A stretch of DNA of 64,000 nucleotides from contig CM060686.1 in the NCBI GenBank assembly GCA_030686995.1, positions 72,396,819 through 72,460,818 on the forward strand, in the 5' to 3' direction. The stretch is from Artemisia argyi. Its lineage: Eukaryota; Streptophyta; Magnoliopsida; Asterales; Asteraceae. The notes below the pieces were generated by a model that did not search any database, had not been told where the DNA came from, and worked only from the letters and a program-made list of their open reading frames with translations. Position numbers and translations under genes: made by a program. Positions 21,901-33,686 of the stretch are shown here, in pieces (positions within the stretch are counted from its first letter, which is position 1; every line of letters begins with the position of its first letter).

Positions 21901-23907
21901 TAAGCTTACAGACAAGCTTTTACCTTGTCCATTTTCCATAGCACACTGAGCAATCAGTGTTCTTATGGTTACTTCATAAGCTCACAAAAAGCTCATTACT
22001 TGGACTCAGCTTGTGAAATTAGTTTCTTTTAGAAGCTTATCCACTAGTCTCTAAGTCCCAATGCTTATTTTCCTAGCTTATTCAATAGGGCTGAAAAGTG
22101 CTTTTTGTTTGTCCAAATCCACCCTTCATACTGATACATCAGCATAAATCATCCTCCTTCCTCCCATACAGGTCTGCTTATTGGCCTATACCACCCAGGG
22201 GTTATTAGTGGGCCCCATTGCATGGTTCTTGGCTTTTTGAGAAGCACTCCAGGTTGGCTTATTGGATCAAAAGCCCTTTTTGACCCCTGAGCTTATTTGT
22301 GGGTCCCACCAAGGGCTGCAAAGTTCCTATTTTGGCCTGAGTGCCCTGTTTGATATTTGGATTTGCTTTTTCAGCTTACTAGCTTATTTAGTCCGCATAC
22401 TTGCTTGTTTCTGCTTATTCCTAGTGTACTTAACCTAGTTGTAGCTTAATTGATATTTTGTTTTCACTGTTTGGCTTTGTACAAGCTTATTTTTCATCAC
22501 ACAAAATCCTAATAAAGCTTAAACATACCTACTGTTAAGCACTTGAGTTTCTCAAGTGCTTATTTTTAAGCTTCTTTCAAAGTGCTTTTGTTAAAGTTGC
22601 TTCTTTTTAGTGTAAAAATAGTTTTGTAAAAGAAAAATCCAGAAAAGACAAAATTAAAAATAGTGATAGCTTCTATTTAAGCCATTTGGCTTATTTTCAG
22701 CTTATTTAATAAGCTATTCTCATTTTTATAATTTTCCTAGGTTCCTGTATTTATAAAATAATTTTAGAAAAAGTTTTAGATTTTTCACTGTTCATTTGCT
22801 ATTTTTCTTAATTTAATTTATTTTTAACTAATTAATAATTAGTTTTTAATTAATAATAATTATTTAAGAAGTCTTAAAAATATATTTTCAGTTTAAAAAT
22901 TAGTTTTATATTATTTTAAATTTTTCCAAGTTTAAATTTTATTTTTCTAAGTTAAAATCATAATTATTTGTATTTTCGGGTAATTTAAATAATTAAAAGT
23001 AATTAGAAAATAGTTATTAATTAATAATAATTAATTAATTAGTTATAAAAATAATTTTAAATTTCTAATAATTTTCTTTTATTATTACGATTCCAAAAAT
23101 ATAAATTTCACATCCGTGGGATTTATATTGGACAGAATTCACTTTTTATTTTGTACGTAGACGTTTATTTAAACGTAAACGTACGCGTTTTAGGTTATTA
23201 GGTTTTCTTAACATTTAAAATAAGTTTGTAATTACAAGTAAGTATTTTAAGTTTGTTTAATTTGCATTTAAGCCGCTAAGGCATGCAAATTCCTCTTTTA
23301 TTATAATTTCCCATTTGTTTTTATACGTTTACGTTTATGACGCCGCAGCCGGGGAGGTGTGCTGCGTATAACGAATTTGTATTTTGTTGAAATATCTATC
23401 CATTGTATATATTCTATATATAATATCATATATCATTTCCAAAAACATATAAAACACAAAAATATTTTCTTTTCCTTTGTACATATATATAAAAGCTAAA
23501 AATACAAAAACATTTTCCCTTTCTGTTTATATTAAAAAATCAAAACCTAAAAAGATTCTTCTCGTCTTTTCTAAGTTTCCTTGATTCTAAAAGATTCTTA
23601 GATTCATCTTTTGCACGTTCAAGTTAAATTAAATTTAAATTTAAATTAAACGTTCAAGTAACCATTCATATAGCTTATTCAAGTTATTTCTTTTTATATT
23701 TCCTTAGCATAATCACTCACACCTTTTTCCTGTTTATAATCACTCGATCACAGATTCGTTTTTAATACCTTCGCACGCCTCGTTGGGACATAACGACCTG
23801 GGGAAACACTGTATTCCATGGAAGCATTGGCCTAAGCTGTTTGACTATTATGGTTGACCATTCACAAGTGGTTGACTAATAGGAATCTGACCGTTTCAGA
23901 CCCATCA
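18982..23907 (+). mobile_element. Solo LTR, 4926 bp ('TGATGAGTG' family, copy B)
   Basis: Begins TGATATGTGTCTAAATACAC and ends GTTTCAGACCCATCA. It is flanked by the 5-bp duplication ATTAT at 18977-18981 and 23908-23912, with no second LTR or internal domain, so it is a solo LTR left by LTR-LTR recombination. It is related along its length to 46215-50074: both have a terminal hairpin, a series of GTCCCT..AGTTT phrases in the first 650 bases, a TATA box about 1060 bases in, a long AT-rich tract, an ACGTACGCGTTTT block, and a 3' block with CTCGTTGGGACATA. Neither LTR has a real gene. The minus-strand frame at 19709-19897 is an antisense shadow of the CCACC-rich leader. LTRs this long point to a large Ty3/gypsy-type family, which I cannot name further. 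Confidence 0.9.
20049..20056 (+). promoter_or_regulatory. TATA box in solo LTR copy B
   Basis: TATAAAAG, 1067 bases from the LTR start, in a purine-rich context (GTGTATAAAAGAGGAAGAAGG). The related LTR at 46215 has its TATAAAAG at nearly the same offset (1057), which supports it as the retroelement promoter. Confidence 0.75.
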
Positions 23908-23912
23908 ATTAT

Positions 23913-25700
23913 GTATCTTGTAATTTTATCTTTTAAAGATCAAAACTCCCACTTGCTTTTAGTAATTTAAAGACTATCTTTAAATACTTAGCAAATAAAG
24001 CAACAATACAATATTCCCTTTAGGGATATTACAAATACTTATTGACAGTTCTTGACTTTACTTTGTTAATAACCTCTTCATAAGCAGTTAAACAAATTTG
24101 GAACTTCAATTTAAGACTTAATATGAGTCATCACATTCATCACACTCCATCATATGATAATGTCTTATTAATCTTCTATGTTGGAGTTTTATTAAATATG
24201 TCCAAGCCATACTCAATATTTTAACCTTGATAACTTTTGGAAGAAAAGAAGTCATAGTTATTTTTAATCAAACAATATAACAAGAGTTTGATTTTTCTAA
24301 CTGAACATACCATAAACATTTGATATTTCATTAGTATTAATATTGTAAGACAATCTAACAATATTTAAGATAACCACATTCCTTTTGGCTTGTCTATTTA
24401 CCAACTAATTCATTTTAATGGTATAATAATTTTTTCAAGCCAATTACATGCTTTATAACACAAGTACTTTTGACAAAGTCACTTCATGTCCATGTCTTTA
24501 CAAGAAAACATAAACTGTTATAATCCCACTATACATTATAAGTCATTTAACAATTTAATGACTTCATGTTTATGTCTTAATTAAAAACATAACAAGATAA
24601 CGTCTTACTTTATTATAAGTCTTGTAACAATTAAAAACTTTATGTTTATATCTTTACTATGAAACATAAATATGTTTAACTAAAGTAATTATGAACACCA
24701 TCTCTTGGTTTCAATAGTAATTTCAAGTTAATATATTACTTCACAATAATGTAAATAACATTATTTCTTCATTTGTTTATGTCATTCCAAGAACACATAA
24801 ATATTCAGATTGAAGTAGCATTAGATTACTTAATTAATTTATGTCATTCCATGAATTCATAAATATACTAATTAAAGTAGTCTTGATATCATATTGACAC
24901 ATGTTTTAATAGGTATCTAATTTAGAAACTGCAAATTCTCATAGTTCAATTACATCAGTTGATCTGCTAGTAATGAACATATTAAATTCACCTTGTTGTT
25001 GCAATCTAGTTAAGCTCTCACATAACATAAATTGTAACATCAAGTGTTTCTTGAATTAGATTAGTATAATTCATATTAGAACGTTATTCTCTTACCTTGC
25101 AGTCAAGAGAATCCATCATATCTTTATGAGTTGTTTCTTGCACACATTAAAGATAACATTTCTCCCAATTGTGCATGAAACAACCTCATATAGTTGATAA
25201 ACAACACGCCATGTATTTGTTTATGTGTTCAATATGATTGTGTCATATATTTAGTATAACAAGTAGTTATAGAACACCAATGTCTAGTAAGGAAACGTAC
25301 AATACTATCCTTAAAAAGTATGAATGTCTACACTTGGAAAGTAATTATCTTTAACTACCAGGATGTCAAAGCTTGTAACTCCCACTGAATTAAAGATCAT
25401 TACAATAATTTCTTATTCAGTAATAAGTACACAATACTCCCACTGAATTTGATAACATTGTAAATGTTTCATATCCAGTGAAAGAAAATGGTGTGCTTTT
25501 AACTTTCCTACACCTTTGAATGTCCATACGTAACAATTACTTATGCACTAAAGAGTGTATTCTACTACGTAAATGATGGACTATCCACCAAATGCTATTA
25601 ACTTGAAAAATTGGGCATACATAATTTCCTACATAATTAGTATATGCTTAATTGCCTCAAAGAGTTGGACTTCTTTGAAACAAAAAACACAACCTTTCTG
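23913..25700. other. Internal region of the LARD-like element, part 3
   Basis: Non-coding and AT-rich. Between about 24440 and 24870 a degenerate phrase of the type TTCATGTCTTTAC...AACATAAA recurs every 60-130 bases. Minus-strand AGTGGGAG tracts are at about 23946, 25380 and 25437. Confidence 0.55.
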
Positions 25701-25741
25701 CAATTCACTACCAAAAACCCTTTTCTAGCAATCTGGGAATC

Positions 25742-25845
25742 ACCAGATGGGCGGCCCCCTTAAATCATAAGGCGGCCCCCTTAATTATTAAGGGGACCGG
25801 CCTCCAATTAAGGGGACCAGCCATCTGATGGTCGAAGATGTTGTT
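25742..25845 (+). repeat. GC-rich palindromic module, copy 1
   Basis: Contains GGCGGCCCCCTTAATTATTA followed by AGGGGACCGGCC: an inverted repeat (GGCCCCCTTAA against TTAAGGGGACC) that could form a hairpin, then a second AATTAAGGGGACCAGCC. A very similar module lies at 27838-27928, inside the Copia LTR. It stands out sharply from the AT-rich neighbourhood. Confidence 0.75.
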
Positions 25846-26247
25846 TTCTTTTTCTACTTTTTAGCCCATTTCATCCTACACTTCCCAAAATTCATAAACC
25901 TATTTTATCCTAAACCTTCTATCAAAATTTATACATCCTTAATCCCACCAATCCTACATTATAAACACTCTCATTCCTCTCAATCTATACTCATCTCTTC
26001 ATGACCTCTCCCATTAAACCAAAACCACCAAATAACCCGTTTGGAGAAGAAAGCCTAGCTTCCATTAAAAGCCCGTCAAACCAAATGATGTTGTCAAACA
26101 TCCAACACCAAATTCCTCATATGTCTTCAACATTACATACCTAACACCTCACTCTCCTTTTCACCAACATTACATATCAAAAACCTTTACTCACCCATAT
26201 CCTTCTACATTACACTCAAACGTCATAATCTTTTCACAACTCAAGCG

Positions 26248-26763
26248 ATGTTGTTCATAATCAACCAACACCTAAACCTCACTCTCACACAAATGATCCA
26301 TTTAACAACAAATCATCCATTCGTGCTTCCACTAATGCTCCTTCTTATGATGAGCATGCACAATCCCAAAACAATAATCCCAACCTCATTACCAACACTT
26401 TACATGTTGCTCATTCAACAAAAACACCATCCACTCATGAAGCATCTCTTCCACCCATATCATGTTTTCATGATTACCCAAGCTCAAACATGTCTCCACC
26501 ACCAAGAGTATCACCACCACATCCTACAACTTCACATGCCATTCCTATGTTGCATGTTCAAACCCTCACCCAAGACAACTATCATGCTCCACCACCATCA
26601 CCTTCCTCCGAACACTTAATGTTCGTTGAGGCGCTAAAAGAATCCCATGAGTTTAGTGCTCTTTTAGCCTTACATCTTGCTCAACGCAATTTGGATCCAC
26701 CTTCATCTAGATCACCCTCATCACCACCCAACATAAATCAACTTGAGAAGCATGTCAACAATT
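26248..26763 (+). other. Proline/histidine-rich open frames, unrecognised
   Basis: Two overlapping open frames (26248-26619 and 26490-26765) in sequence rich in CCA/CAC codons. The second contains EHLMFVEALKESHEF and ALLALHLAQRNLD, which look like genuine helical protein segments, and ends at a stop near 26763. The position, between a lost pol and the polypurine tracts of a SIRE-like element, is where such elements carry an extra (envelope-like) ORF, but I see no membrane segment and cannot assign it. It is probably a decayed fragment. Confidence 0.3.
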
Positions 26764-27440
26764 GACCTTGTTGCATCTTTCTCCTAAAAACCATTGCATT
26801 CAATAAACACTCACTTGGACTGAATATCTTCTCACTAGATCACATCCAATACCCTCACTTGAACAACATCCAAAACCTTAATCAACCTCTTCCGCTATAA
26901 ACTCTCCACAACCAAACTCTCCAACATTCATGACCCAAACATATACCTCCATTAATCCAACAACCTTACCCTAACTCAACCATCTTCATTCCAAACACTA
27001 CATCATCAACCATCTAAGCATACTATATGCTTATGATTTTCACTTTCAAATACGAATCAACCAACCTTTTGTTACAAGCAAGTTCGATGGCTCTCTTTGG
27101 CAAATTAGGATCTTTAACATAATCTCTTTGAATTAATTGTTATGTATCATTAATATTTGTTTGCTATGCTTGTTATTTGTATATTGCATATTCTTCTATA
27201 TATGCTTGTGCTTCTAATATTTTTCTTGCGAGCATTCCATATCTCGATCCCTTGGTGCCATCGAACGAGGGGGAGCACACATCAAGGGGGAGCTTTCATC
27301 CCGTCTAACTTCATTTATGAAGCTAGCCGGCATAACCTTTTTGATTCTACAAAAAGGGGGAGAAGAGAATGTTAAACTCTAATAATACTTGTCTAAAAAT
27401 AATTTTTTAGACCTAATGAGTTTAAGGTTTTGTAATCATC

Positions 27441-27454
27441 AAAAAGGGGGAGAT
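27441..27454 (+). other. Polypurine tract of the Copia element
   Basis: AAAAAGGGGGAGAT directly before the TGTTGACAT start of the LTR. It primes plus-strand DNA synthesis in LTR retroelements. Confidence 0.8.
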
Positions 27455-27943
27455 TGTTGACATAAATAATGTCTAAAAACATTGTTAGCATATTAACAAT
27501 ATTTCTATGTTTTGATAATTACAAAGCATAAACTCATTAATCTAAAACTTATGACGTAAACAAGTTTTTAGTGCATAATATTTGTCTTTGCATCCATATC
27601 ACTTAAGGTATGAATAAACAAAGTGTTTATTGCATTTCATGATCAAAGGAAATTTTTCTAATCACTAGAATTTTTATAAAATGTATTACACATTCTATAT
27701 CTTCTACAAAATTACTTTTGGAATTAAAAGAATATGTTTAATTCATTATAAATATATGATTTCAAATTTTCAACCAAAAATGACAAATTTTATCCAGAAA
27801 AATTTTCTCCACTAGAAGACAAGAAAATCCAACGTTCTGATGGGGTGGGCCCCTTAATTCCTTAGGCGGCCCCCTTAATCATTAAGGGGACCGGCCTCTA
27901 ATTAAGGGTACCAGCCACGCTCCAGAACAGTAAATTTTCTCCC

Positions 27944-27951
27944 TATAAATA
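27944..27951 (+). promoter_or_regulatory. TATA box of the Copia LTR
   Basis: TATAAATA about 16 bases after the palindromic GC-rich module ends in CCAGCCACGCTCC. Transcription would start near 27975. Confidence 0.65.
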
Positions 27952-28261
27952 CTAGTTCATCCCACATAATTTTCTCACCTTTTGCACCCCAAAACTTTCT
28001 GTTCTAGATCTCATTTCTATTCTCTAAAATCCTTTGATCATACATACATAAATCTTTGTTTCAAAGTGATCCAAACCTCTACCTTTCAAGTGCAAGAGAA
28101 GAATACTTCAATCCTTCAAGAGAAGAAGTATTACAACTTGTTGTGACCTCCACATCTAAGTTGTTAGAGCATCATCTATTATATCTATTTCTTTGTGTAA
28201 CTAGTTGTGAATATTTGATAGAAGATAGATTAGCAAGGTGTGTAGATAGAATGAGTGTGTA

Positions 28262-28480
28262 GTAGATAGTTGTGAAGTAGAGAAGTTGGGAAGTAGATAG
28301 TTGTGAAGAAGATTGTTGTGAAGTAGATAGTTGTGAAGAAGATAGTTGTGAAGATAGATAGGTGTGAAGAAGTAGTGTTGTGATTAAGTAGTGACTAGGT
28401 GTGAAGAAGTAGTGTTGTGATTAAGTAGTGACTAGGTGTGAAGAAGTTGTGTAGAAGGTGTGAATAAGTTGTGACGAAGT
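28262..28480 (+). repeat. Degenerate minisatellite in the Copia LTR
   Basis: Irregular repeats of GTAGATAGTTGTGAAGAAG followed by two perfect tandem copies of a roughly 39-base unit containing GAAGAAGTAGTGTTGTGATT. It is probably slippage within the transcribed LTR leader. Confidence 0.8.
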
Positions 28481-29133
28481 TGTGGTGTGTATATTGGTGT
28501 GTAAGGTTTTCTCCGCCATAAGGGAGCTTGTTGACATAGTGAAGAAAACTCTCGAGTAGGTGACTCGAGGAGTGGAGTAGGGCAAGGAACGTGTCCTTGT
28601 AGCCGAACCACTATAAATCCTTTGTCTCGCGGTTAGATCTTTCCATATCTTACTTATTATCATACTTATATCGTTATTACTTTTGTAGACGTAGACGTAT
28701 ATATATATTTGCTCATATAGTGCTAGTATTGATTTTACTTAAAGATCAAACGAAAGTTTCATTCACAAAACAAAGTTTTTACAATCAAACTAAAAAGGTA
28801 ACATACATATAATTGATCATTTCGATCAAGTAAAGTTTTCATACAAAATATAACTAAGGATTATAAAATAAACGATTACTTACTTATCTCTCGTATATAG
28901 CTATAATTGTTTATATTGTGCATGTATTGATTTCACATACTTAGCTTATATTATTATTGTTCATACTTAGATATAGTTATTCATATTGTTCAAGATTTGA
29001 GTTCACATAAGATTGAATCAAAGTTTTAAAAGCAAACAAGGTTTTAAAACTAAACTAAGTTTTCATAATAAAATTAAAAAAAACGAAAAACTATTCAACC
29101 CCCCTTCTAGTTTTCCACATAATTAACAATTAA

Positions 29134-29714
29134 ATATGTATAAAACATGTAGCCACATGCAAATTTAATTCAATAGTCCTATTAATAATCAAGTCTAGGT
29201 GTATTATGCATTTATTCAATTAAGGCTTTCTTCTTCAATGGAAAAAGAGCCACATACATCGATAAATCGATTGCGTAAGCCAAAACTAAACAAACACCAC
29301 ATAGCACGTAATTGATTACTTAATATTGGAGTCTTCCCCAATTCGACATCAATTAATAAATTTACATGTTTCGATATAACTTAACAATTAATTCATATAT
29401 CCAATTTAAACCTTTTAATTTATCACACAATAAAATCCATGCAAACATGCACTTTTCATGAATTATGCTTAACATTTAACATATTGCACCGTGATCGTTT
29501 ACTAAAACGCATAACCAATTACATGACATCCTAGGGTTTCTAATCATATTAAATTCAAAATCAAAACCCTAAATAGCTAATAGGTCAATCGACCCAAATA
29601 AAAAAATAGGGTTAGGAATCGAAAACCCTAAAAAACATGTAATTAAACGAATCAAGATTCAATTTTTATGCGTTTCGATAATTAATTACACATTATAACG
29701 GCTCTAGATGCCAC
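29134..29714 (-). other. Internal region of the LARD-like element, part 4, with PBS
   Basis: Non-coding. The last bases (29701-29714) read GTGGCATCTAGAGC on the minus strand, next to the 5' LTR. This is a diverged initiator-Met primer-binding site and fixes the element's orientation. Confidence 0.65.
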
Positions 29715-30462
29715 TGTTGGAATTATGATATCATGACAATCATATAAAATAAACCACACACATCAAGAGAGCATAGCGGAAGCATTATAACAAGATCATA
29801 TAACATGTAATTAATTAATCAATAATAAATAGTAAACATACCTTTGTGATTCTAGCCCGAACAAGAATCAAATGCAATCTTCAACTTAAGAACCCTAATT
29901 AGGGTTTATGTGGATTATAATAATTACCCCTTACCTCTTTTGTAATTCAATACAAGAATCAAACAATAGTGTGTTTGAATCGTGTTCTTGTACACACGTA
30001 CTAATTCAAGTAAAATTTATGCAAGTAAATAAAACACAAAACTTTTTAGCTTTATAAAAATTGAAACCTTTATGGGTAATAAAGATGGATCGATTTTGAG
30101 GACAAGATGAGAGAAAGAAAACACCTATTATGTGTGTACAAGTTATGAGAAAACAATAACCCATGAGGTGTTTATACACTTGAGTTTACCTGGAGCACAA
30201 GGCACAAAGGAGGTGGAACTCCTTCTAGAACATTCTTGACTTTCCAATTATTCACAAGTTTTACTTTCCTAGTCTTCGTCTAACGGTCGTTAGTCAATCT
30301 CCGTTAAATACTAACGGTCGTTACTAGTTTTGTGTTTATTAATAATTATATATAACATTTATAAATAATTATTCTTTTACTCTTCATACGTAAAGTGTGC
30401 AATCCCACGATCTCGAGTTCGATCCTAACACACAACTATTAATTTATGTTCATAAACTAACA
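29715..30462 (-). repeat. 5' LTR of the minus-strand LARD-like element
   Basis: 748 bases; ends CATAAACTAACA on the plus strand, i.e. starts TGTTAGTTTATG on the minus strand. On the minus strand a TATAAACACC box is near 30166-30175. It is followed by target duplication CAAAG at 30463-30467. Confidence 0.88.
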
Positions 30463-30467
30463 CAAAG

Positions 30468-30577
30468 TGCGTAAGGAGGCTTCAATGGGGTTTCTTTCGG
30501 AGGATGGGAAGGAGCTAGGACCTGTAGACGTGTTATTATTTAATTGGCTCCAAGGTAAAGATGTATGTTTGGATATG
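30468..30577 (+). pseudogene. Reverse-transcriptase-related coding remnant, part 2
   Basis: Directly after the right CAAAG the frame continues with VRKEASMGFLSEDGKELGPV and then a DVLLFNWLQGKDVCLDM segment, the expected continuation of part 1 (14695-15596). It ends at GGATATG, where a second retroelement (solo LTR 30583-33686) entered. Part 3 resumes at 33687. Confidence 0.75.
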
Positions 30578-30582
30578 ATCGA

Positions 30583-33500
30583 TGTAAAACCCTAAAATGC
30601 GTAAACCTAAAATATGTATAATTTTGAGTTTTTACCTAAGCTTTGTGATATTACAAATTAAACTTTACACTTTGTATTATGTGAGAATTTTTGAACTAAA
30701 TATATTATCCTAAGTCTAAATACTAAATAAATAAATGTGTCACAATAAAAACCTTCCTTATACAAAGTCTATACACATTTGATTGATAGTTGTAGCCACC
30801 GAAATTCATTATGAGCACCCTTAAAATTCGGTCAACAATTTCAATCTCATAACGGAAAATGTGATTATCAATAAACACCCATTAGATAGAAGAGATCGGA
30901 TATGGAGTTTGTCGGATTTTTTCTAGTGAGAAGGTGGAGTTTGTCAGATCTCTTCTATCTAAATCCGGCGGTCGGTCTTGGCCGGCCGTCCGGAGATCTT
31001 TAGTATTTTCTTTTGCTTTCAATAATAATTTTTACCCACAGATCTGTCATCTCTCAGCTGTCGCCGCTCGCCGTTCGCTGCCGTCACCGCCCGGACTTCT
31101 CTGCTCAGATCTATTGCGGTCTGCCATCGATGGCCTGATGCTGCTTTGGGTTTTGGCTTTAGATCTGTTAGGTTTAGGTATGGCTCCTTTAAGGATGCCT
31201 AGTTTTATCTTCTTTGTATGTCTTTTGTACTTTATGTACTTTTGTCAAGCTACACCTTTATATAGTTGTGTATGCCAAAAGCTCACTCTGGTGATTCCCC
31301 CCACCCTCGTATGGTGTAGTTGTAGTCTGTCACAACTATTATGGTGTATGTCTTGTTTTGTCGTAGCTTGTTACGTTGTGTATGTTCGATGTAACTCGTT
31401 GTGTACAAATTTCCTCCATTTGTGAGGTGTGAAATGAAATATCTGTTCAAAAAAAAAAAAAAAAAAATAAAATAAACACCCATTAAAAATTCTTTTAATA
31501 CATTCCATATATATCTCACACTCCTCCTATGATTTCTGTAAAATAAACGCTCCTCAATTGACTCTCCCACCATTTTCTCTCATACGTACCACCAAACAAA
31601 AACACACAATAATTTCGTTTAACGTCTCTCTAAAATAAATCCTAGAAATCGACATATTGTGGCTGGGTTCGATTCATTGAAGACTGTTCGTGATTGTGTA
31701 CGAGTGGGTTTAGGTTCGGTTGGTCTCGTTGAGTCTTGCACTTGTGTCCTTGTTACTATCTCGACTTATCTCACGACTAAAGGTATTCATTGTTCTTCAT
31801 CTCGCGTGAACTCATGAAATCCTAAGAAACTGGTTATATCTATAAATGAATGCTATCTAATCATTGTCTTGTTATAATACTCCATATTGTCAATCGAGCG
31901 TATGTACAAAATATTAATGCAACATAAGCACGATAAAAGTTGGTTAACAAATAATTTCGAGACCTATTTTCCTTCTATTTGATCGACCACTGTTGCAGCC
32001 TAAGTGGCTTTGAAGCTAATGTCGTAATATGAAACCATGCACTAAATAGTATATAAAATTTCACATGGCATAACAAAATATATCCTAAGTCTAGTATTAC
32101 TATATGTTTTAAGTTATTTACATTAGAGATATGGTAGTTGGTAAAACTTAATTTGTTGACGTTATCATTGTAACCAGAATTTTACTAAACAAGAATTGAG
32201 TTTTAATAAGCTAAGATAATTATGTTTTCTTAGATTAATATAATCATATTACGAAACATAGGTGATTCTAAGAATTCAATTAATATAATCATATTATGTA
32301 TGTATGGGCTAAAGAGTGACATCACATTGGCCATGCAAACTATAATTTACATACGAAGGTAACCATTAGACAGATTTCTAAATATAAATGGGACATTAAG
32401 AGCATTAATGATTTTAAAATCTTAAGTTGACTAAATTTAGAAACTTACTAAATATGTTATGAACCCTAATCCATGTAGATTCGTTGAAGAAAATGTAACG
32501 TTCATTGATTCGTTTGTTTCCGTTCATTTGCTATAAGGTACAGATATTCAGTCTTCCTTTTAAAGATTCTTTCATTTGCATCTCCTATTGGTACGGATAT
32601 TCAGTCTTACTTTTAGACATTATTTCATTTGCATTTCGTATTGGTACGGATATTCTGGATACTCACTTCTATTTACATCATTATCGGTTGGTTTGTTTGT
32701 TTGATTACTCGTTTCTCATTATCCGTATTCATTGACTTTGATTCGTTTACTTTGATATGAACCTTTTATATGAACCCTTGATCTGAACCGTTGATATGAT
32801 CCTTTTGTTATGATCCATCTGATATGTGACCCTTTGTTTTGATCCATTTGAATTGACCCATTGCCCAATGTATTATTCCTATCCATGGAGGTAACATGGC
32901 CATGTCATTGAGGCACCAATGGCATGACACTTTCTGTGGAGGTGTAATTGATCCACGGCGTTCCCTTCTGTTATAATGATTATGGTGCATATGGCCATTC
33001 TGTTATATGTATGCATAGTCTAGTACTTGCATATGTATTCTGTTTTGCAGGGAGCGTATGGATGCATCATAGGCTAAATGAATGAATGGATAATGATTGA
33101 CTTAGTGATTGGTGTGTGTGTCATGCACTCCATTTCACTTCTGGTACGTTGGAGCTAGCTACTCCATGTACAATATAGGAATTGACGGTATAATGATTTG
33201 TGAAATGAAATGATTGATTGTTTGTTTTGGTACTTGAGTAAATTCCGTTACTATCCCTTTTACCATTTTTGGATTATTCTTTGACCTTCATTTTCATATG
33301 ACCCTTCACCTTCTTTATGACTTTTACCCTCAGCAGGTTCACATTGGATTGGTTATTTATTTGTTTAGGTTCAGTTATCTTTCATATGTTTATATATGTT
33401 CACTGAGCGTTAGCTCAGCCGCATTTTCTTTTCCCTGCGGCAGGTATCAAGTTGGAGGCTGGGATTGAGTGATGAGAGTAGGAGCTTTTAATGGACACAC

Positions 33501-33686
33501 CCTACCTTAGTCTTCATGGATTTTTGTTTGATTATTTCAGAAGTTGGTTTTGATTGTATTTGTTTTATTAGTCCTTTTAGTCTCAAGATTTATAATTTAT
33601 TGAGCTAAGTCTTCCGCTTGCGTTTTATGTTCTGAAATGACACCATAATGTTACACTTTAGACCTTTGTCGGGTTGGGGTGTTACA
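30583..33686 (+). mobile_element. Solo LTR of a Ty3/gypsy-like element, with a LINE inserted
   Basis: Starts TGTAAAACCCTAAAATGCG and ends TTGGGGTGTTACA, i.e. TG...CA with the matching TGTAA/TTACA inverted ends. It interrupts the coding remnant precisely: the codons before (CLDM) and after (TGISSFAG) join in frame. The flanking 5-mers are ATCGA (30578-30582) and ACCGG (33687-33691), which I read as a decayed target duplication. Near the 3' end it has CACTGAGCGTTAGCTCAGCC and CGGCAGGTATCAAG, phrases I associate with chromovirus (Tekay/CRM-type) LTRs. No internal domain exists, so it is a solo LTR. It contains a LINE fragment at 30885-31470. Confidence 0.75.
30885..31470 (+). mobile_element. 5'-truncated non-LTR retroelement (LINE 3' end)
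   Basis: Ends in an A-rich tail (31449-31470) and is flanked by a perfect 15-bp target duplication, AATAAACACCCATTA, at 30870-30884 and 31471-31485. The body contains GC-rich sequence (CCGGCGGTCGGTC, GTCGCCGCTCGCCG) and a T-rich 3' UTR with GTGAGGTGTGAAATG before the tail. The plus-strand open frame 30934-31425 has no RT motif, so only a 3' UTR or a retroposed transcript is left. The 5' end has inverted arms AGATAGAAGAGATC (30884-30897) and GATCTCTTCTATCT (30947-30960). A processed host transcript cannot be ruled out. Confidence 0.85.

Larger units (their letters stand above)
25700..29128 (+). mobile_element. 3' end of a Copia element, probably SIRE/Maximus lineage
   Basis: An LTR at 27455-29128 is preceded by a polypurine tract AAAAAGGGGGAGAT and by three further (A)AGGGGGAG tracts at about 27268, 27286 and 27353. 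Repeated upstream GGGGGAG tracts and TGTTGACAT.. LTR starts are, from memory, typical of SIRE-type Copia elements. No gag-pol or 5' LTR was found, so the copy is 5'-truncated or partly deleted. The left boundary near 25700 is approximate. A possible 3' target duplication is ATTAA at 29129-29133. It sits inside the minus-strand LARD-like element. Confidence 0.65.
27455..29128 (+). repeat. 3' LTR of the Copia element (1674 bp)
   Basis: Starts TGTTGACATAAATAATG and ends CCACATAATTAACA. It contains the GC-rich palindromic module (27838-27928), a TATA box at 27944-27951 (CCCTATAAATACTAG) and a minisatellite at about 28262-28480. The ORF at 28056-28262 and the minus ORF at 28421-28663 are by-products. 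A C-rich CAACCCCCCTTCTAG block lies close to the end. Confidence 0.75.
15597..30462 (-). mobile_element. Large non-coding LTR retroelement on minus strand (14.9 kb with nested insertions)
   Basis: Two LTRs (15597-16345 and 29715-30462), in direct repeat, are bracketed by CAAAG. Orientation is minus. The primer-binding-like site TGGCATCTAGAGCC (compare TGGTATCAGAGCC, complementary to initiator Met tRNA) abuts the LTR at 29714, and the polypurine tract AAGTGGGAGC abuts the other LTR at 16346. TATA boxes in both LTRs also point to minus. About 15 substitutions and one indel separate the LTRs (about 2 percent), excluding the changed terminus. No gag or pol is visible, so this is a LARD-like derivative that must have used proteins from another element. 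Nested inside are a hAT MITE (18518), a solo LTR (18982) and a Copia 3' end (about 25700-29128). Without them the element is roughly 6.3 kb. Confidence 0.88.

Noticed and set aside
25706..25720. CACTACCAAAAA as the start of a second CACTA element
   Set aside because: No matching TAGTG end with a 3-bp duplication was found; probably chance or part of the Copia remnant.
30934..31425. 163-codon open frame in the LINE-like insertion
   Set aside because: Hydrophobic composition from T-rich 3' UTR; no RT or nuclease motif.
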